Shown here piece after piece: positions 45,412 through 52,773 of a stretch of 64,000 nt of DNA. Position numbers and translations under genes: made by a program. Position 1 is the stretch's first letter. Each line of letters begins with the position of its first letter. The notes beneath the pieces were generated by a model. It saw only the letters and a list, made by a program, of their open reading frames with translations. It did not search any database and was not told the origin of the DNA. Source of the DNA: a bacterium (GTDB lineage: Bacteria > Zixibacteria > MSB-5A5 > GN15 > FEB-12); the NCBI GenBank assembly GCA_020444475.1, contig JAHLKV010000006.1, forward strand, positions 1 through 64,000. Direction: 5' to 3'.

Positions 45412-48400
45412 ATGACTATGGGACGGGCCAACGTGATCAGATTCTTCACTCTCACTTTCACCGCGCTTCTCTGTTTCGCCGCATCCCCACTCTCCGAGGT
45501 TCCTGAGGATTACTGGCAGCAGGAAGTCAACTATCGCATGGAGGTCACGCTTCGCGAGGACCTTCGCACGATCGACGGCAAGATTGCGATCGACTACAAC
45601 AATCACTCCCCGGATACGCTCCGGGTTATCTACCTCAAGGCGTGGCCGAATGCGATCCAGAAGGATTCGTACGCGGACAAAAAACAGCGCACCGCCTTCA
45701 ACTATGATCTGGCGAATCTGAAGCCGGAACAGGAAGGCCGGCTTGACCTGTTTGATCTGACGGAGGGAGATGCGTTCGCGCAGGTCGAAAGCGCCCATCG
45801 TACGTTCGAGTTCGACAACAGCATTATTACCGTCTACCTGAATGAGCCACTGCCGCCGGGGTATGCGTGCGATCTCGTGTTTGGCTTCACGACGACGTTT
45901 CCGAAACCTTCCCGGATGCGTATGGGAACGGTTGCCGGTGTGGTGAGGGCGGCCTATTGGTTTCCGCAGGCCTGTGTTTATGACCGGGTGTTGGGCTGGG
46001 TCGATGCGCAGTACGAAGGGTGGGGTGAGAACTACGGTGACTACGGCAGCTATGACGTCACGATCACCGCGCCCTCGTCGATGATTGTCGCGGCGACCGG
46101 CGTGTGTGTCAATGAGGAGGAAGTCCTGCCGGAAAAGCTCCGTGAGATGCTGGATATCAGCAACTTCTTAAAACCACGCGCCGAGTGGCCGACTGTCGAG
46201 AGCGGTCCCGATAGCGTGAAGTCATGGCACTATGTTGCGGAGAATGTCAACGATTTCGTCTTCACGGCATCGTCGAACTGGTGTATCGATTCGGACACTA
46301 TCGACGGTGTCGAAGTGGTCGCGTATGCGCTTCGCGGCAACGCCCATCGATGGCAGGATGCGGTGCGACTCGGCAGGGAGTCGATCGAGACCTTTTCCGA
46401 GCTGTTCCTGCCATATCAGTGGCCGGTGATCCGGATTTGCGACGCATACTCCGGGATGGAGTACCCGATGCTGACCAACTGCTCGGGCGGAGCGCCGTCG
46501 CCGTACTTCCCGCTGCTGCTCTATCACGAAATCGGGCACCAGTGGTTTATGGGGCAGATCGGGTCAAACCAGATCGACCGGCCGTTTATCGACGAAGGCT
46601 TCACGACCCACGCCGAGCATCTCGCGATGGAGAAGTATCTCGGACGGCAAGGCAATCTCAATCTCCCGAAGAATTTCTACCAACGCTGGTTTGAGCCACC
46701 GATCACCGACCGCAATGAACGCGGCTTCCGCCCGCTGCTGCTCCTGATGGAGCAGGGCCAGGACAAACCAATGGTGTTTGCGTACGACCGGGGTGTGGAG
46801 TACTGGCCGTGGCGGGTGTCGGCGTACTACAAATCGGCGGCAATGCACTACTCGCTTCGGTCGATCCTCGGCGACTCGGCCTATTTCGATGCCATGCGCG
46901 ACTACTGCAACGACTGGCTGTTCCGCCATCCGTACGAACATGATTTTCTGCGCAGCATGGAGCAGTCGACCGGCCTGCAGCTCGATGAGTACTTCCGGCA
47001 GTGGTACCATGGCCGGGAGCGACTCGACTACGCCTACGGCGGGATGTCGGTCGAGGAGCAGGGCGGTGAATATGTTCACACGATCAAACTCGAGCGGCCG
47101 GGGGATTTTATCTCGCCGGTTGATATAGCGGTGGTCTGGGAGCAGGGAGACACGGCGTTTTATACGGTGGCGCCGGAGGGGATGGGGTATCAGAAGCCCA
47201 ACTATCGTTTGACGCAGGCGTGGAAGCAGTTCCGCACGCCGGATAATGCGTTCGAGTTTCGAGTCACGGCGCGGCGGAAGATCGCGAAGGTGGTAGTTGA
47301 TCCGTTCGAGTTGTTGATGGATATCGACCGTCGCAACAATGTCGCGCCGATTTTGTGGTTTTTCCCTCCGACTGAAGTGCGTGTCGACAACTTGCTGTAT
47401 GACCGAACGCCGATTGACAAACAGGCGATGCGGGTCCGTCCGGACCTCTGGTATGACGATGTCGGCGGTTTTCAGATCGGCGGGCATTCGCACGGGTCGT
47501 TTTTGGAGCGACGGGACAGGCATTCGGTTGATCTGCGGTGGTTGTCGCGCAGTGGGGGGATGTTTGGCGATGTGACGTTCTCGGGACCGATCTCGCCGTT
47601 TTCGATTGATGGTGTCGGCGGACAGCGGTTCCTGTGGACCAAAAACCGCTCGTACAGCTCGACCTGGTACGAGATCGATATGAAGCCAGGCTATGCGCTT
47701 CCGGGCGGAAGCTGGGTTCATGTGGAAGTGAACTTCTTCAGCTGGAGTACTGACGAAGATCCGGTCGACCGCAGTCAACCGCTGCCGGGCGATCTCTCGG
47801 AGTTTGTGACAGGTCAGGCGTGGGATCTGGGCGAGACGGTTTGGGGTGTGGTCGAGCACGGCTGGGTCTCGGCGTTTCGATACGGGAAGTTCGGATTCTC
47901 GGAGCGGGCGCAGATCGGCAAGGCGGCGTACAACGGGCCCAACGAGGGTTTTTTCGAGAATCAGTTTCAAATCCGGTTCTCGCTGCACAACAGCAAACGG
48001 ACCTGGCTGTCGCTTCGCGGAGAGTATCTCACCACCGAGGGGAGGCCGCCGGCCTATCTGGTGCGGCATCTGAGCCGGGCGCCCGCTATGGATCGGTTTG
48101 CCAAGGCGCCGGTGTTTCGTTCGCCGGGGACATTCCCGACCGACTGGGAGCCTGATTTCTATCTGGCGGAGCAGCGGGTGCGGGGGTACCAAGATCGATA
48201 TCTGTATTTGACCAAGGCGGCCGGCGGTTCGCTGGAGATCACACCGCCCGATTTGCTGCCGTTTAGGTGGCTGGGACGGACGCCGTTGATCGGTGGGTGG
48301 CTGTCGAAGGTCGACAACACGCTCTTTTTTGATTTCTCATCGATCAGCATGGAGCAGAAAGAGCAGTACTATCCGGGAGTGATTCGAGGCAATGAGACGA

Positions 48401-48585
48401 TTCCGGCCGGTGATGGGCGCCGGTGGTACTTGTCTTCGGGTCTGTCGTTGACGCTTCCGCCGTTCTGGAAAGGCAGGCACCGGGTGCGGCTGGATTTCCC
48501 CGTGTATCTAAACCGACCGGCGGTGGGGGAGAAAGAGACGGATTTCCGTCTTTCGGTGGCGTGGCTGGTGGTTGGGGGGTTGTAA
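45412..48585 (+). CDS. Giant exported M1-type metallopeptidase
   Basis: 1057 residues. N-terminal hydrophobic export signal (FFTLTFTALLCFAASPL). The first half is an M1 aminopeptidase: SGMEYPML in place of the GAMEN exopeptidase motif, then LLYHEIGHQWFMGQIGSNQ with the HExxH zinc site and DEGFTTHAEHLA giving the third ligand 18 residues on. Residues from about 650 are beta-rich with many aromatic residues (SAFRYGKFGFSERAQIG, FQIRFSLHNSKRTWLSLRG) and the C-terminus ends in alternating strands, suggesting a membrane-associated or barrel-like domain. GGGGAGGG at 45396-45403 fixes ATG 45412. Monocistronic. Confidence 0.85.
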   Translation: MTMGRANVIRFFTLTFTALLCFAASPLSEVPEDYWQQEVNYRMEVTLREDLRTIDGKIAIDYNNHSPDTLRVIYLKAWPNAIQKDSYADKKQRTAFNYDLANLKPEQEGRLDLFDLTEGDAFAQVESAHRTFEFDNSIITVYLNEPLPPGYACDLVFGFTTTFPKPSRMRMGTVAGVVRAAYWFPQACVYDRVLGWVDAQYEGWGENYGDYGSYDVTITAPSSMIVAATGVCVNEEEVLPEKLREMLDISNFLKPRAEWPTVESGPDSVKSWHYVAENVNDFVFTASSNWCIDSDTIDGVEVVAYALRGNAHRWQDAVRLGRESIETFSELFLPYQWPVIRICDAYSGMEYPMLTNCSGGAPSPYFPLLLYHEIGHQWFMGQIGSNQIDRPFIDEGFTTHAEHLAMEKYLGRQGNLNLPKNFYQRWFEPPITDRNERGFRPLLLLMEQGQDKPMVFAYDRGVEYWPWRVSAYYKSAAMHYSLRSILGDSAYFDAMRDYCNDWLFRHPYEHDFLRSMEQSTGLQLDEYFRQWYHGRERLDYAYGGMSVEEQGGEYVHTIKLERPGDFISPVDIAVVWEQGDTAFYTVAPEGMGYQKPNYRLTQAWKQFRTPDNAFEFRVTARRKIAKVVVDPFELLMDIDRRNNVAPILWFFPPTEVRVDNLLYDRTPIDKQAMRVRPDLWYDDVGGFQIGGHSHGSFLERRDRHSVDLRWLSRSGGMFGDVTFSGPISPFSIDGVGGQRFLWTKNRSYSSTWYEIDMKPGYALPGGSWVHVEVNFFSWSTDEDPVDRSQPLPGDLSEFVTGQAWDLGETVWGVVEHGWVSAFRYGKFGFSERAQIGKAAYNGPNEGFFENQFQIRFSLHNSKRTWLSLRGEYLTTEGRPPAYLVRHLSRAPAMDRFAKAPVFRSPGTFPTDWEPDFYLAEQRVRGYQDRYLYLTKAAGGSLEITPPDLLPFRWLGRTPLIGGWLSKVDNTLFFDFSSISMEQKEQYYPGVIRGNETIPAGDGRRWYLSSGLSLTLPPFWKGRHRVRLDFPVYLNRPAVGEKETDFRLSVAWLVVGGL

Positions 48586-48594
48586 TCGTAGACT

Positions 48595-48621
48595 GTAGGT
48601 CCGAACCCCTGTGGTTCGGAC
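48595..48621 (+). repeat. GTAG-footed REP-like hairpin, single
   Basis: GTAG (48595-48598) then GTCCGAAC / GTTCGGAC hairpin. Identical to the left half of the REPINs at 50311 and 52527, but alone. It begins 9 bases after the peptidase stop. Confidence 0.85.
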
Positions 48622-48663
48622 TTTGGAGGTGCTGAGTCGGAGTCAGCGGTTGGCTTGCGGGCC

Positions 48664-49647
48664 TCAACTCAAGACTTTCTGCAGCGTCTTGTACCCCTGT
48701 TCGAGCGGCTCTGGGATCTCGACAATGCGCTCCGCTAGGTCGTTGGAGAAGTAGCATCTGACTCTGTCAGATATGCTCGCTGCGTCTGGACTCAAGATAA
48801 CTAGCTTTCTCCTTTCGCTGTAGAAGTCACACACGAATCTTGAGAGCAGCAGCCAGAGAAAAGCATCCTCGTCCCGTAGGCTGCAACCAATCACTACGAA
48901 CGTATTTGATTCATTGATTTCTTTGATAGCCTTCAACATCAGGAACCCCAACTCGAAGTTCGGCAACTTGACAAAGCTGGGAGCAATTAGGCAGGGTCTG
49001 GCACCATCCGGTTGGGACTCAGGAGATACAGGTAGAACCGATCTCCTCCCCATGTGGCAGTCCTTGGCCGATCGTCTGAAGATCGATTCCTCAAACTCAA
49101 ACGTCACTGAGTGGAACGCCGGTCTGTCCATCAGGCTCGCGTCTGTGAAGCTCTCTGATCCGTGGATCTTGAGCACCTGAATGCCTAGCGGATTATTAAG
49201 TTTTGCGTCGACGAGTGGATTGACTATGCCACCATAGCCGCCTGACGGACACCAGAGTCCTTCATAATCTAGCAGTCCTTCCAAGAAACAGTCGTAGTTA
49301 AGATTGACAATAGTGTCAGACCGCCCGAAGGTCTCCGTCGCAAACTCGTGGAGCCAAACTCTATCCTTTAGCATGACGGGGTCAAACCGCAGCCGTCTGC
49401 AATAGTTCGCCAACTCTGCCTCAACAGACCTACGGACCTGGGGCTCGACATTCCCCTTCATTATCTCAATGTCCATGATTGTAAGGAGGATCTCAATGCT
49501 CTCCTCGCCAAATCGCTCCGCGAGCTTTCCGACGGTGCTGTTCGCGTTGCATTCGACGAGCAATCTCACTAGGTCGTTGTTGAGTGGCGCACTGGGTATA
49601 GCAGCCTTCGTGAGCCCTGCACCGATCAAAAAGAAATTCGCAGCCAA
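48664..49647 (-). CDS. SIR2-like NAD-binding protein, possible defence NADase
   Basis: 327 residues. Rossmann opening FFLIGAGLTKA (residues 5-15), NLNYD with Asn117 and Asp119, KIHGS with His162, and late FVVIGCSLRDEDAF: the order and spacing of SIR2-like domains of anti-phage NADases, with the catalytic Asn and His positions kept. No zinc-finger Cys pairs of deacetylase sirtuins are seen. TTG start at 49647 with GAGGGAGGG 8 bases ahead, overlapping the stop of the DinB-like gene, so the two are coupled. Base composition and codon use are visibly more AT-rich than the neighbours, and repeats flank the pair, suggesting recent transfer. No second effector gene is visible. Confidence 0.65.
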   Translation of the reverse strand: MAANFFLIGAGLTKAAIPSAPLNNDLVRLLVECNANSTVGKLAERFGEESIEILLTIMDIEIMKGNVEPQVRRSVEAELANYCRRLRFDPVMLKDRVWLHEFATETFGRSDTIVNLNYDCFLEGLLDYEGLWCPSGGYGGIVNPLVDAKLNNPLGIQVLKIHGSESFTDASLMDRPAFHSVTFEFEESIFRRSAKDCHMGRRSVLPVSPESQPDGARPCLIAPSFVKLPNFELGFLMLKAIKEINESNTFVVIGCSLRDEDAFLWLLLSRFVCDFYSERRKLVILSPDAASISDRVRCYFSNDLAERIVEIPEPLEQGYKTLQKVLS

Positions 49648-49662
49648 ATGACCGACCCTCCC

Positions 49663-50145
49663 TCAAAACTCATTCTTCGAATCAGGCCCGGTCTGGTCGG
49701 CGCCGACCCGGCCGATCTCGATCGTCGCCCGGCTGTAGTTCTCGCCTTTCATCGGACAACCTGCCAGCCGACGGATCATCGCCAATTGCCCGGTATGCGT
49801 GAGGGCATCGGCGACCGGCCCCGCAAACATACGCGTCAGATCGAATGCTATCGGTGCGTCGGATGCCAGTACGTCATCGACAGCTTTCAGCGCCGTGAAA
49901 AATCTCGCGCACTCGGTCGACCAGTCGACCGGCGGCGTGTAGTGCCATTTCGGTTCGCCCTGTGTCATCGTATACGCCCATGCAAACAGGTCGGCCATGT
50001 GCCCGACTATGACCAGCGGCGTGTTGGAGCCCGGGTCGGCTTTAAACGCGGCGAACGACTCGGGAGCGTCGCGCATGGTTTTCGAAGCACGGTAGGCGAG
50101 GGTGGCTAATGCGAATCGAAGGTATTCGCGGTCGGTCATTGACAT
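49663..50145 (-). CDS. DinB-like four-helix protein
   Basis: 160 residues. All-helical; HMADLFAWAYTMT and LTHTGQLAMIRRLAGCP carry the His residues of the DinB/YfiT metal site (HxxGQLxxxRR is a good DinB-type signature). Family members are thiol-dependent transferases or stress proteins. ATG 50145 follows GGGGAG by 7 bases; the much longer frame to 50355 runs through repeats and is rejected. It forms an operon with the SIR2-like gene 15 bases downstream, although its base composition is like the chromosome's. Confidence 0.75.
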   Translation of the reverse strand: MSMTDREYLRFALATLAYRASKTMRDAPESFAAFKADPGSNTPLVIVGHMADLFAWAYTMTQGEPKWHYTPPVDWSTECARFFTALKAVDDVLASDAPIAFDLTRMFAGPVADALTHTGQLAMIRRLAGCPMKGENYSRATIEIGRVGADQTGPDSKNEF

Positions 50146-50176
50146 CGGTAGACTCCCCAGTGTATGTTTTGGTTTG

Positions 50177-50204
50177 AAGGTACGCAGAGCAGGCGGGGTG
50201 TCAA
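50177..50204 (-). promoter_or_regulatory. Promoter of the DinB-SIR2 pair
   Basis: Minus strand TTGACA (plus 50199-50204), 16 bases, TACCTT (plus 50177-50182). It starts 17 bases from the nested palindrome at 50221-50260. Confidence 0.6.
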
Positions 50205-50220
50205 TCACAATGAAGATGTT

Positions 50221-50260
50221 CTGTCGGATGCTTCCCGCCGGCGGCGGGTAGATCCGACAG
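50221..50260. repeat. Nested palindrome, CTGTCGGAT type
   Basis: Outer CTGTCGGAT (50221-50229) / ATCCGACAG (50252-50260), inner CCCGCC (50234-50239) / GGCGGG (50243-50248). Junctions 4 (GCTT) and 3 (TAG). Same family as 44812-44846. Confidence 0.85.
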
Positions 50261-50265
50261 TGGCC

Positions 50266-50303
50266 GTCGGGTGTCGTCGTCCTTCGGCCGCCTAGCACCC
50301 GAC
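50266..50303. repeat. GTCGGGTG palindrome
   Basis: GTCGGGTG (50266-50273) / CACCCGAC (50296-50303) with a CC-TTC-GG core. Related to 52483-52519. Leads with ACGGAACG spacer into the REPIN at 50311. Confidence 0.75.
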
Positions 50304-50310
50304 GGAACGC

Positions 50311-50371
50311 GTAGGTCCGAACCCCTGTGGTTCGGACGGTGGTTGTCGGAACCACAGGGGTTCCGACCTAC
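50311..50371. repeat. REPIN-like inverted hairpin pair
   Basis: GTAG plus hairpin GTCCGAAC/GTTCGGAC (50311-50337), 7 bases, hairpin GTCGGAAC/GTTCCGAC plus CTAC (50345-50371). The two halves are also inverted copies of one another apart from swapped C/G positions that keep each half's own hairpin paired. Confidence 0.9.
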
Positions 50372-50405
50372 AATCTTTGCACTGGTCCGACATCACGAGG
50401 GCAAT

Positions 50406-50885
50406 ATGGAAATCACGATAGAACCAATCGACTCGACCAACCGCCAAATCGTCAAAGACTGGATCGCCGAGTGGCCGACCCCGCATATCATCTCGCGCGG
50501 GCGAACGCTCTGGCCGGGTGATCTGGAGGGGTTTGTCGCGTTCGACTCGGAGCGTACTCTGGTCGGGCTGGTGACCTATGAGATAATCGGGGATCAGTGC
50601 GAGGTGGTCACGCTTGATGCCCGCGCGCAATGGGCGGGGATCGGGACGAAGCTGATGGCGCTGATGCCCGATGTTGCCCGTAAGGCCGGCTGCTCGCGGC
50701 TGTGGCTGATTACGACCAATGACAATGTCGATGCTATCCGGTTCTACCAGAAGCGCGGCTTTGTGCTCAAGACGGTCCACGCCAACGCGATCGAGTACTC
50801 GCGGACACTCAAGCCGGAGATCCCCAAGATAGGCTGGTACGGCATCCCGATTCGCGACGAGGTTGAGTTTGAGATGATGCTGTAG
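50406..50885 (+). CDS. GNAT family N-acetyltransferase
   Basis: 159 residues. Core ARAQWAGIGTKLMALMPDVA is acetyl-CoA-binding motif A (Q/RxxGxGxxL type with WAGIGTKL), followed by LWLITTNDNVDAIRFYQKRGF. Acceptor unknown. ATG 50406 follows GAGGG; in-frame codons upstream belong to the REPIN at 50311-50371, whose CTAC foot ends 34 bases before the start. Confidence 0.88.
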   Translation: MEITIEPIDSTNRQIVKDWIAEWPTPHIISRGRTLWPGDLEGFVAFDSERTLVGLVTYEIIGDQCEVVTLDARAQWAGIGTKLMALMPDVARKAGCSRLWLITTNDNVDAIRFYQKRGFVLKTVHANAIEYSRTLKPEIPKIGWYGIPIRDEVEFEMML

Positions 50886-50893
50886 ATGCTGCT

Positions 50894-51916
50894 CTACTTT
50901 CGCACTGCTGTCAGCCACCGCGCCAGTTCCATATCAAAGACCGCGAAGCGAACGGGTTGACTTTTCGTCTCGTTCACTTTCACGAACAGCAGGCGCGAGT
51001 CCTCCGGTCCCCAGATAAATGACAGGTCGGCCAGTGAAACACCGGGGATGGTGTCGTGGGTGACATAGGTCGTATCCGGTACCTGATACCAGCGGGGGGT
51101 GCCTTTCTCCTGCACATCGCGCATGGTGATGGTGTGATGGCTCGGGTCGAGAGTGGTCATTTCCACACCCTCCTCGATGTTCGCTGCGGTGATCAGCCGT
51201 GTTCGGTCAGGGGTGAGGGTCGTATCCGAAGCCACATGAAGCTGCCACAGCCCATCGGCGAGCGTCGCCATCTCGAAGAATCTCTCGGGGTGGAGGATTT
51301 GATTGAGCCAGGGCAGGCGGGAGTTGGCGGGGGGACCGGCGCTGTCGATTAGTTCGCGCATACGTTGATCGTAGTGCCGACCGAGGTAGATGTTGTCGAA
51401 AGAGACAATTGGCAGTCCCGAGACAGTGTCAATCAAGAGCAACTCGCCGCTCGAACTATCCCAGAGGTGCTTGCGATCGTCAATACCGCTGAGGACTGCT
51501 CTGCCCGCGTGATAGTCGCGCTCGGCCAGTTTCCTGATGCGAATGACGTCGTCAGGATCGGGGGCGAAGATTGTCAGGTTTGCAGGTCGCTGCGGGGCAA
51601 GGGCGATGTCGTATATACTGGTCCGTTCGTCCCGGATTCGAACTAAAGGGGACTGCCTGGCCTCTCGGCCGCCGGCTCGCACGACTATCTTGTACTCCCC
51701 GACCAGGACGTCCTCAATTCGGTACTTCCCCTGACTGTCGGTAACATCCCCCCATCGCGAGCCAACTATCTGGACCTGGGCGCCGACTATCGGATCCCCG
51801 GTCGCTGAGTCGGTGACCACACCGGTTACGGCACCGTATACCGCGGCTGTGGATGTCGTGCAGAATGTGAGCGAGAGCAGACAAACTGCGAAGCTTATGC
51901 AGGACAACCGGCGCAT
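50894..51916 (-). CDS. Exported carboxypeptidase-regulatory-like protein
   Basis: 340 residues. Signal peptide (FAVCLLSLTFCTTSTAA), then a CarboxypepD_reg-like beta-sandwich (VTGVVTDSATGDPIVGAQVQ, VTDSQGKYRIEDVLVGEYKI, about residues 30-110) of the kind found at the N-terminus of TonB receptors and surface proteins. The remaining 220 residues are not recognised; no beta-barrel is apparent. The next minus-strand gene upstream (51932-52321) encodes a smaller protein with the same domain, 15 bases away, so they form an operon. Confidence 0.7.
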   Translation of the reverse strand: MRRLSCISFAVCLLSLTFCTTSTAAVYGAVTGVVTDSATGDPIVGAQVQIVGSRWGDVTDSQGKYRIEDVLVGEYKIVVRAGGREARQSPLVRIRDERTSIYDIALAPQRPANLTIFAPDPDDVIRIRKLAERDYHAGRAVLSGIDDRKHLWDSSSGELLLIDTVSGLPIVSFDNIYLGRHYDQRMRELIDSAGPPANSRLPWLNQILHPERFFEMATLADGLWQLHVASDTTLTPDRTRLITAANIEEGVEMTTLDPSHHTITMRDVQEKGTPRWYQVPDTTYVTHDTIPGVSLADLSFIWGPEDSRLLFVKVNETKSQPVRFAVFDMELARWLTAVRK

Positions 51917-51931
51917 ATCTCTCCCTTCCCG

Positions 51932-52321
51932 TCAGTCCGTACTTACCGGAGTTATCAGCTCATTGTCCCGTCTGATCGACTCATTCTGCGTCAGGCGAAA
52001 CTCCACGTCGGCGAGCGCATGATCGGCGGTCACTTCGACAGACAGCGTTTTGTCGTAGTAGTCCAGATGCGTCGCCTTGAGAAAGTAGCTGCCGTACGGG
52101 ACGGTGATCCGGAAACGGCCCTCCACGTCCGATAGTGCGCTGAGTTCCAGTTCCTCTACGAGTATCGTGGCGCCAATGACGGCGTCACCGCTGGCAGAGT
52201 CCAGGACAATACCGGAGATCACCGCCGGCGGGATGAGGCTTTCATCGGGCAGTCCAAAACAGCCGAACAGCCCACCCAGTGTGAGCGTTGCAGTCAGAAC
52301 GAGAGACAAAGAAAGTCGCAT
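51932..52321 (-). CDS. Carboxypeptidase-regulatory-like lipoprotein
   Basis: 129 residues. Lipobox GLFGC near residue 21, then one CarboxypepD_reg-like domain (ISGIVLDSASGDAVIGATIL, LSDVEGRFRITVPYG, YFLKATHLDY). Probably lipid-anchored at the outer membrane and a partner of the following gene's product. First gene of the two-gene operon. Confidence 0.75.
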   Translation of the reverse strand: MRLSLSLVLTATLTLGGLFGCFGLPDESLIPPAVISGIVLDSASGDAVIGATILVEELELSALSDVEGRFRITVPYGSYFLKATHLDYYDKTLSVEVTADHALADVEFRLTQNESIRRDNELITPVSTD

Positions 52322-52482
52322 AGATCCCCCGAAGTGTGGATAACTATCTCAATGACGAAAGTAACCGACAGTCCGTCAACAGCTTTTCAGTATCACTAAA
52401 ATATGATTGAAAATCTCCGGCAAAGGGTGTATCTAGTGGTTTAAACGTCGCAGGGTTTCGCGGTGCACGAAAGGTGTGTTCT

Positions 52483-52519
52483 GTCGGGTGTCGCCGACCT
52501 GCGTCGACTAGCACCCGAT
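52483..52519. repeat. GTCGGGTG palindrome, second copy
   Basis: GTCGGGTG (52483-52490) / CACCCGAT (52512-52519), inner CGAC / GTCG. Same outer arm as 50266-50303 with a changed inner arm. Confidence 0.7.
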
Positions 52520-52526
52520 GGAACGA

Positions 52527-52587
52527 GTAGGTCCGAACCCCTGTGGTTCGGACGGTGGTTGTCGGAACCGCAGGGGTTCCGACCTAC
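52527..52587. repeat. REPIN-like inverted hairpin pair, second copy
   Basis: Left half 52527-52553 (GTAG foot) and right half 52561-52587 (CTAC foot), nearly identical to 50311-50371 with one A-to-G change in a loop. Confidence 0.9.
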
Positions 52588-52616
52588 AATACAGCACCCG
52601 ACGGAACGATGGGTAA

Positions 52617-52646
52617 CGTGGTGCACGAGGACGTACACCACGCACG
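52617..52646 (+). repeat. 30-base hairpin repeat, copy at 52617
   Basis: CGTGGTGCAC, GAGGAC loop, GTACACCACG; the variable pair is T-A. Confidence 0.88.
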
Positions 52647-52661
52647 GAGTTCGGGAGGTAT

Positions 52662-52691
52662 CGTGGTGCACGGGGACGTACACCACGCACG
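52662..52691 (+). repeat. 30-base hairpin repeat, copy at 52662
   Basis: As 52617 but with GGGGAC in the loop. Stem intact. Confidence 0.88.
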
Positions 52692-52713
52692 ACCCGACGG
52701 AACGATTGGGTAT

Positions 52714-52743
52714 CGTGTTGCACGAGGACGTACACCACGCACT
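52714..52743 (+). repeat. 30-base hairpin repeat, copy at 52714
   Basis: As 52617 but with a G-to-T change in the left stem (CGTGTTGCAC), which weakens one pair, and a final T instead of G. Confidence 0.85.
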
Positions 52744-52773
52744 TGTTTTCAATGAAATGAGTCTTGACCAGCT

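Larger units (their letters stand above)
52322..52773. other. 452-base repeat-rich intergenic region before dnaE
   Basis: No gene. 52322-52460 is unremarkable. Then a GTCGGGTG palindrome (52483-52519), a REPIN-like pair (52527-52587), and three direct copies of the 30-base hairpin repeat (52617, 52662, 52714), two of them preceded by CCCGACGGAACGAT. No convincing dnaE promoter or ribosome-binding site is visible in the last 30 bases. Confidence 0.75.

Noticed and set aside
46564..48192. 542-codon minus-strand frame opposite the M1 peptidase
   Set aside because: Shadow frame rich in Arg and Pro from GC-biased codons of the real gene.
49663..50355. Longer 230-residue form of the DinB-like gene
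   Set aside because: The first 70 codons run through REPIN and nested palindromes and the promoter; ATG 50145 has the ribosome-binding site.
52617..52743. CRISPR-like array of 30-base repeats
   Set aside because: Three copies at spacings of 45 and 52 bases, with short related spacers; other copies lie singly kilobases away and on the other strand. They behave as dispersed hairpin repeats.
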